The notes under the pieces: generated by a model
Told to the model about the DNA's origin: nothing
Databases searched by the model: none
What the model saw: only the letters and a program-made list of their open reading frames with translations
Assembly: GCF_036985595.1 (NCBI RefSeq)
Contig: NZ_BTPU01000098.1
Location: 1 to 9,380, forward strand
DNA: 9,380 bases
Direction: 5' to 3'
Source: Vallitalea maricola
GTDB taxonomy: Bacteria > Bacillota > Clostridia > Lachnospirales > Vallitaleaceae
Shown here: positions 7,012 through 9,380 of the stretch, piece by piece
Position numbering within the stretch: position 1 is the stretch's first letter
Layout of the letters: the number at the start of each line of letters is the position of its first letter
Translations under genes and position numbers: made by a program

Positions 7012-8878
7012 ATATCTCTTTCTTCATCTCTAATCGACTTTTTAAATATTCTTGTAAATTTGCATCTCTACAAAAAACATAGCACCCTCTCATTCCTCGA
7101 GACATTAAAATTTTATAAATATTTTTTATGAGTTTTGTTAATTCCTCTGGATTATTCTTTAATCCCTTTTTCCCTGATGTATCATAATAATCGTTATAAC
7201 TAGAATACAATTGCATAGTTTCTGGATTAAATCTAAGGTCATTACCAATTATAACTCCAACATAATCAAACTCTAATCCCTGAGAAGTATGTACACACCC
7301 TATCTGATTTTCCTTTTCATTATCAATAGCCCAAGTATACTGATTAGCCCTACTATTCCATGGTCTTTTAAAATTAAACTCTGGTATTTCAACATCCTCT
7401 ACATCAGCGTTAGGATTCCCCTTTTTTTCAGATGTCCATGGCCATGCAAACCCCGCTAACATTCTAGCTTTAAATCCTTCTTCATTCTTTTTTCTTACTT
7501 GTTCTTCCAGCATATTAGGATTATCCATAATCATAAAATCAAACATATCTCCATCCCAACCATCAAAATTGGCAGTTTCCTCTATTTGTAAGTTATGAGT
7601 AACCCAATTCAAGAAACCCTCTGCTCCAGCACATCTAAATTGTGCCTTTAATTCTACTTCAACAACTTTGGAATGATATTTCTCTGCGGCAATTTTGATT
7701 GCTTCAACTGTTCCTTCATCATCCGGTCTTATTCGCTGATTATCATCAACAAAAAATACATTTATCTTTGATGCTTTTACTACATCTTCCACCTGACTTT
7801 CGCCTCTGTACATATAGGCTCCTTTTTTCTTCAATCTGTGGGCTTCATCCACAACCAAAATATCAAATTCATTATTTAATGCATTATAGAAAGAACCAGA
7901 TCCAGAAAACAACACTCCAAGTCTTTTTTTGCTATGTTTTTTATTACCCGCCAACATATGTACCATCGTAGTCCTAAATGAAGCGTTAGGAGCAACAAAC
8001 TTTATATTTTTTTTCTGCTTTAAAAGTTCTATAAATGCATTCATTGCTACAACAGATTTTCCTGTTCCTGGTCCACCATTAACAATGATAGTTGTCTTAT
8101 CCGTTACAGTTGTTGCACAGTTTAGTATATTTGAATATGCTACCTTTTGTTCATCAAGCAATGTATATACTTCATTTCCATCAAACATACTTGATACATA
8201 TTCAACAAATTTTTTTGATGGTCTTATTTTCCCGTTCTCAATCTGATAAAGTATATCGAGTCCATTGCCTTTACCTACATATTTTTTTATAAAATCTTTT
8301 AAATCTCCAGTATCTTTAGAAAAGAAAATTGGTGTGTCCTGTATTATTTCTTGATATTGCGTTTCAGTTAAAGGTTCTGGTTGTTTTCTGGAATAGTTAT
8401 GTAAATATGCACATGAATGTGGTCTTAAATTTTTTTTATAAATGGCTTCATTCATATCAGTTAGGTGCTTTTTGTAGGAATAAGCCTGATACGAAGGATG
8501 GGTTACCTCTCTAAGTCTCCCTCCCGTAAATGCAGTAACCAAATCTTCCTTATCAGTTGCTCCAGCTTTATCCCATTGTTTCAGCTCAACTATAACAAAA
8601 TTAGCATTGTCATCTTCATCATATCCAGAAATAATAAAGTCTATTCTTTTACTAGTTGCAGGTATATTGTATTCAATTAATACACCACAATCATCAGGAA
8701 CTCTTGACTTTCTTATTGCCGTTTCCATAAACTTCAAAGAAGCATTCCATGATCTTTTCTCTGACACTGAAACCCTTCTTCCAAATTTTTCTGTATATTG
8801 TTTTTCTATATCATCTACAATAAAATTTTCATCTACTGCATTTCTAAATCCAACTGCATCATTTTTATAAATTATCAT
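7010..8878 (-). CDS. PD-(D/E)XK nuclease fused to SF1 helicase (DUF2075 / Schlafen group 3-like)
   Basis: This 622-aa cytoplasmic protein joins two catalytic modules. Residues ~20-160 form a PD-(D/E)XK nuclease core: E69, D80 in KRIDFI, E98-L-K100 in VIVELKQW, and a QxxxY motif (Q131-Y135) as found in RecB-family nucleases. Residues ~235-615 form an SF1-type helicase of the DUF2075 group: Walker A GGPGTGKS (268-275), DEAH (344-347), DDNQ (378-381), QFRC (413-416), HTSQGLEFD (530-538) and SRGMRG (593-598). It should hydrolyse ATP, translocate on or remodel nucleic acid, and cut it. The ATG at 8878 has GGAG at 8887-8890, 8 nt away, and begins 5 bp after the pyrophosphohydrolase stop, so the two genes are coupled. 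All key residues of both modules look intact. Substrate and biological role are unknown; defence against phage is inferred from the domain fusion and the mobile context. Confidence 0.9.
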   Translation of the reverse strand: MIIYKNDAVGFRNAVDENFIVDDIEKQYTEKFGRRVSVSEKRSWNASLKFMETAIRKSRVPDDCGVLIEYNIPATSKRIDFIISGYDEDDNANFVIVELKQWDKAGATDKEDLVTAFTGGRLREVTHPSYQAYSYKKHLTDMNEAIYKKNLRPHSCAYLHNYSRKQPEPLTETQYQEIIQDTPIFFSKDTGDLKDFIKKYVGKGNGLDILYQIENGKIRPSKKFVEYVSSMFDGNEVYTLLDEQKVAYSNILNCATTVTDKTTIIVNGGPGTGKSVVAMNAFIELLKQKKNIKFVAPNASFRTTMVHMLAGNKKHSKKRLGVLFSGSGSFYNALNNEFDILVVDEAHRLKKKGAYMYRGESQVEDVVKASKINVFFVDDNQRIRPDDEGTVEAIKIAAEKYHSKVVEVELKAQFRCAGAEGFLNWVTHNLQIEETANFDGWDGDMFDFMIMDNPNMLEEQVRKKNEEGFKARMLAGFAWPWTSEKKGNPNADVEDVEIPEFNFKRPWNSRANQYTWAIDNEKENQIGCVHTSQGLEFDYVGVIIGNDLRFNPETMQLYSSYNDYYDTSGKKGLKNNPEELTKLIKNIYKILMSRGMRGCYVFCRDANLQEYLKSRLEMKKEI

Positions 8879-8883
8879 GTTAG

Positions 8884-9219
8884 TTACTCCAATTCTGTAT
8901 ATTTTTTCTTATTCCCATAGCATTTCTCTATTTTATATTTCTCTTCATTTTTCTCTAACTTACTTCTTATAATGTCATCTATATCTATGTTCATTGAATC
9001 AGCCAAAAGAATACAATAAATCAGTACATCTGCCAATTCTTCTTGTATTTCATTTGCCTTTTCAGCAACTTCTGTATCTATTCCAGACCATTGAAAATTC
9101 TCTAACAATTCAGCTGCTTCTAAACTTATAGATATAGCTAAGTCTTTGGGATTGTGAAACTGTCTCCAATTTCTATCATCCCTAAATTTCAACACCCTTT
9201 CAATTATATTCATCTCCAA
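8884..9219 (-). CDS. MazG-like nucleotide pyrophosphohydrolase
   Basis: This 111-aa all-helical protein belongs to the MazG / dCTPase-like NTP pyrophosphatase superfamily, which hydrolyses (d)NTPs or modified nucleotides to NMP and PPi using Mg2+. The metal-binding acids are visible as E34-A-A-E37 in ISLEAAELLE and E61-x-x-D64 in EELADVLIY. The C-terminal EKNEEKYKIEKCYGNKKKYTEL segment is typical of the short single-domain COG1694-type enzymes. At 111 aa it is a usual length for these and much shorter than two-domain housekeeping MazG. The start is a TTG at 9219 chosen by RBS spacing; an in-frame ATG at 9213 would remove two residues. It is the first gene of a two-gene operon with the nuclease-helicase. 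It could alter the nucleotide pool during infection or sanitise damaged nucleotides; which substrate it prefers cannot be told from sequence. Confidence 0.9.
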   Translation of the reverse strand: MEMNIIERVLKFRDDRNWRQFHNPKDLAISISLEAAELLENFQWSGIDTEVAEKANEIQEELADVLIYCILLADSMNIDIDDIIRSKLEKNEEKYKIEKCYGNKKKYTELE

Positions 9220-9227
9220 TATTTCTT

Positions 9228-9233
9228 CCTCCT
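9228..9233 (-). promoter_or_regulatory. Consensus RBS selecting a TTG start
   Basis: AGGAGG on the - strand at 9228-9233 is 8 nt from the TTG at 9219 and 14 nt from the ATG at 9213. The spacing supports TTG initiation of the pyrophosphohydrolase. Confidence 0.65.
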
Positions 9234-9245
9234 ATCTAAACAAAT

Positions 9246-9274
9246 ATAATAAAAGCTATTTAATACTTTATGAA
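9246..9274 (-). promoter_or_regulatory. Weak candidate promoter of the cargo operon
   Basis: On the - strand TTCATA (9269-9274) and TATTAT (9246-9251) are 17 bp apart. The -10 matches 5 of 6 consensus bases and the -35 is poor. Transcription would begin only a few bases before the AGGAGG ribosome site. Other AT-rich hexamers in 9240-9380 could serve instead. Confidence 0.25.
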
Positions 9275-9352
9275 TAAAATCTATCTCATATAAATCTCAT
9301 TAATAATACATTAAACTGTTTAACTTTTATTACTATATTACAATACATAAAG

Positions 9353-9376
9353 TGAACAAACTAAGAATTTACTATA
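9353..9376 (-). repeat. Candidate right terminal repeat
   Basis: Read on the - strand this segment begins TATAGTAAA and ends TTTGTTCA, matching 3-26 at 17 of 24 positions. The inner part extends to a 10-bp word AAAGTGAACA at 9349-9358 that recurs exactly, in the same + strand orientation, at 82-91 in the left non-coding region. This is a candidate right end or recombinase-binding site of the element. Confidence 0.35.
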
Positions 9377-9380
9377 TATA

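Larger units (their letters stand above)
3..9376. mobile_element. Tn554-like multi-recombinase element with nuclease-helicase cargo (boundaries tentative)
   Basis: A four-gene tyrosine-recombinase module on the + strand and a two-gene cargo operon on the - strand converge at about 6640-7010, with non-coding DNA at both outer edges. Tn554-family transposons are known to encode two tyrosine recombinases and a small TnpC protein, and to carry cargo beyond them. This window has that plan plus one extra large recombinase. No DDE transposase, serine recombinase, relaxase or replication gene is present. The proposed limits rest only on an imperfect terminal inverted repeat at 3-26 and 9353-9376 and on the absence of other genes. 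No duplicated target site or interrupted host gene can be seen, so the true ends may lie inside or just outside the window. Confidence 0.55.

Noticed and set aside
7699..8870. Several + strand reading frames of 60-105 codons opposite the nuclease-helicase gene
   Set aside because: They overlap a gene with clear catalytic motifs throughout and encode low-complexity antisense-type sequence.
8884..9219. Toxin-antitoxin role suggested by the MazG name
   Set aside because: MazG is a nucleotide pyrophosphohydrolase, not a MazE/MazF component; no mazEF-like gene is nearby.
1..9380. CRISPR array, tRNA, rRNA or riboswitch
   Set aside because: No regularly spaced repeats, and no tRNA-like or riboswitch-like folds were recognised in the three non-coding stretches.

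Overview
The window is AT-rich throughout, with strong AGGAGG-type ribosome sites and genes packed end to end. That fits a low-GC Firmicute, most likely a clostridial or lachnospiraceal bacterium; this is a judgement from composition and protein style, since no rRNA or housekeeping gene is present. Everything visible belongs to what looks like one mobile element: a recombination module on the + strand facing a two-gene cargo module on the - strand.

Layout. Positions 1-245 are non-coding and hold inverted and direct repeat motifs, a plausible promoter (167-195) and a 12-bp palindrome over its -10 box. Positions 246-6637 are four overlapping + strand genes: a 452-aa tyrosine recombinase, an unusually long ~885-aa tyrosine recombinase whose HxxR box is degenerate, a 621-aa tyrosine recombinase with a C-terminal cysteine cluster, and a 177-aa helix-turn-helix/coiled-coil protein. 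The set resembles the Tn554 family (two tyrosine recombinases plus a small TnpC accessory protein) with an extra, giant recombinase inserted between the TnpA-like and TnpB-like genes. Positions 6638-7009 are a convergent intergenic region ending in a 20-bp-stem hairpin that can terminate the cargo operon and possibly both operons. Positions 7010-9219 (- strand) are a MazG-like nucleotide pyrophosphohydrolase followed 5 bp later by a fused PD-(D/E)XK nuclease / SF1 helicase of the DUF2075 (Schlafen group 3-like) type. Positions 9220-9380 are non-coding and carry motifs mirroring those at the left edge.

How the parts may work together. The four + strand genes overlap (by 1 or no bases, 8, and 22), so they should be made together as one integration/excision complex. 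The cargo pair is translationally coupled and joins a nucleotide-pool enzyme to a nucleic-acid-processing nuclease-helicase, a combination that suggests a compact anti-phage or genome-defence cassette moved by the element. The defence role is inference. The element boundaries are also tentative: an imperfect inverted repeat lies 2 and 4 bp from the window edges, but no flanking chromosomal gene is visible to confirm them.
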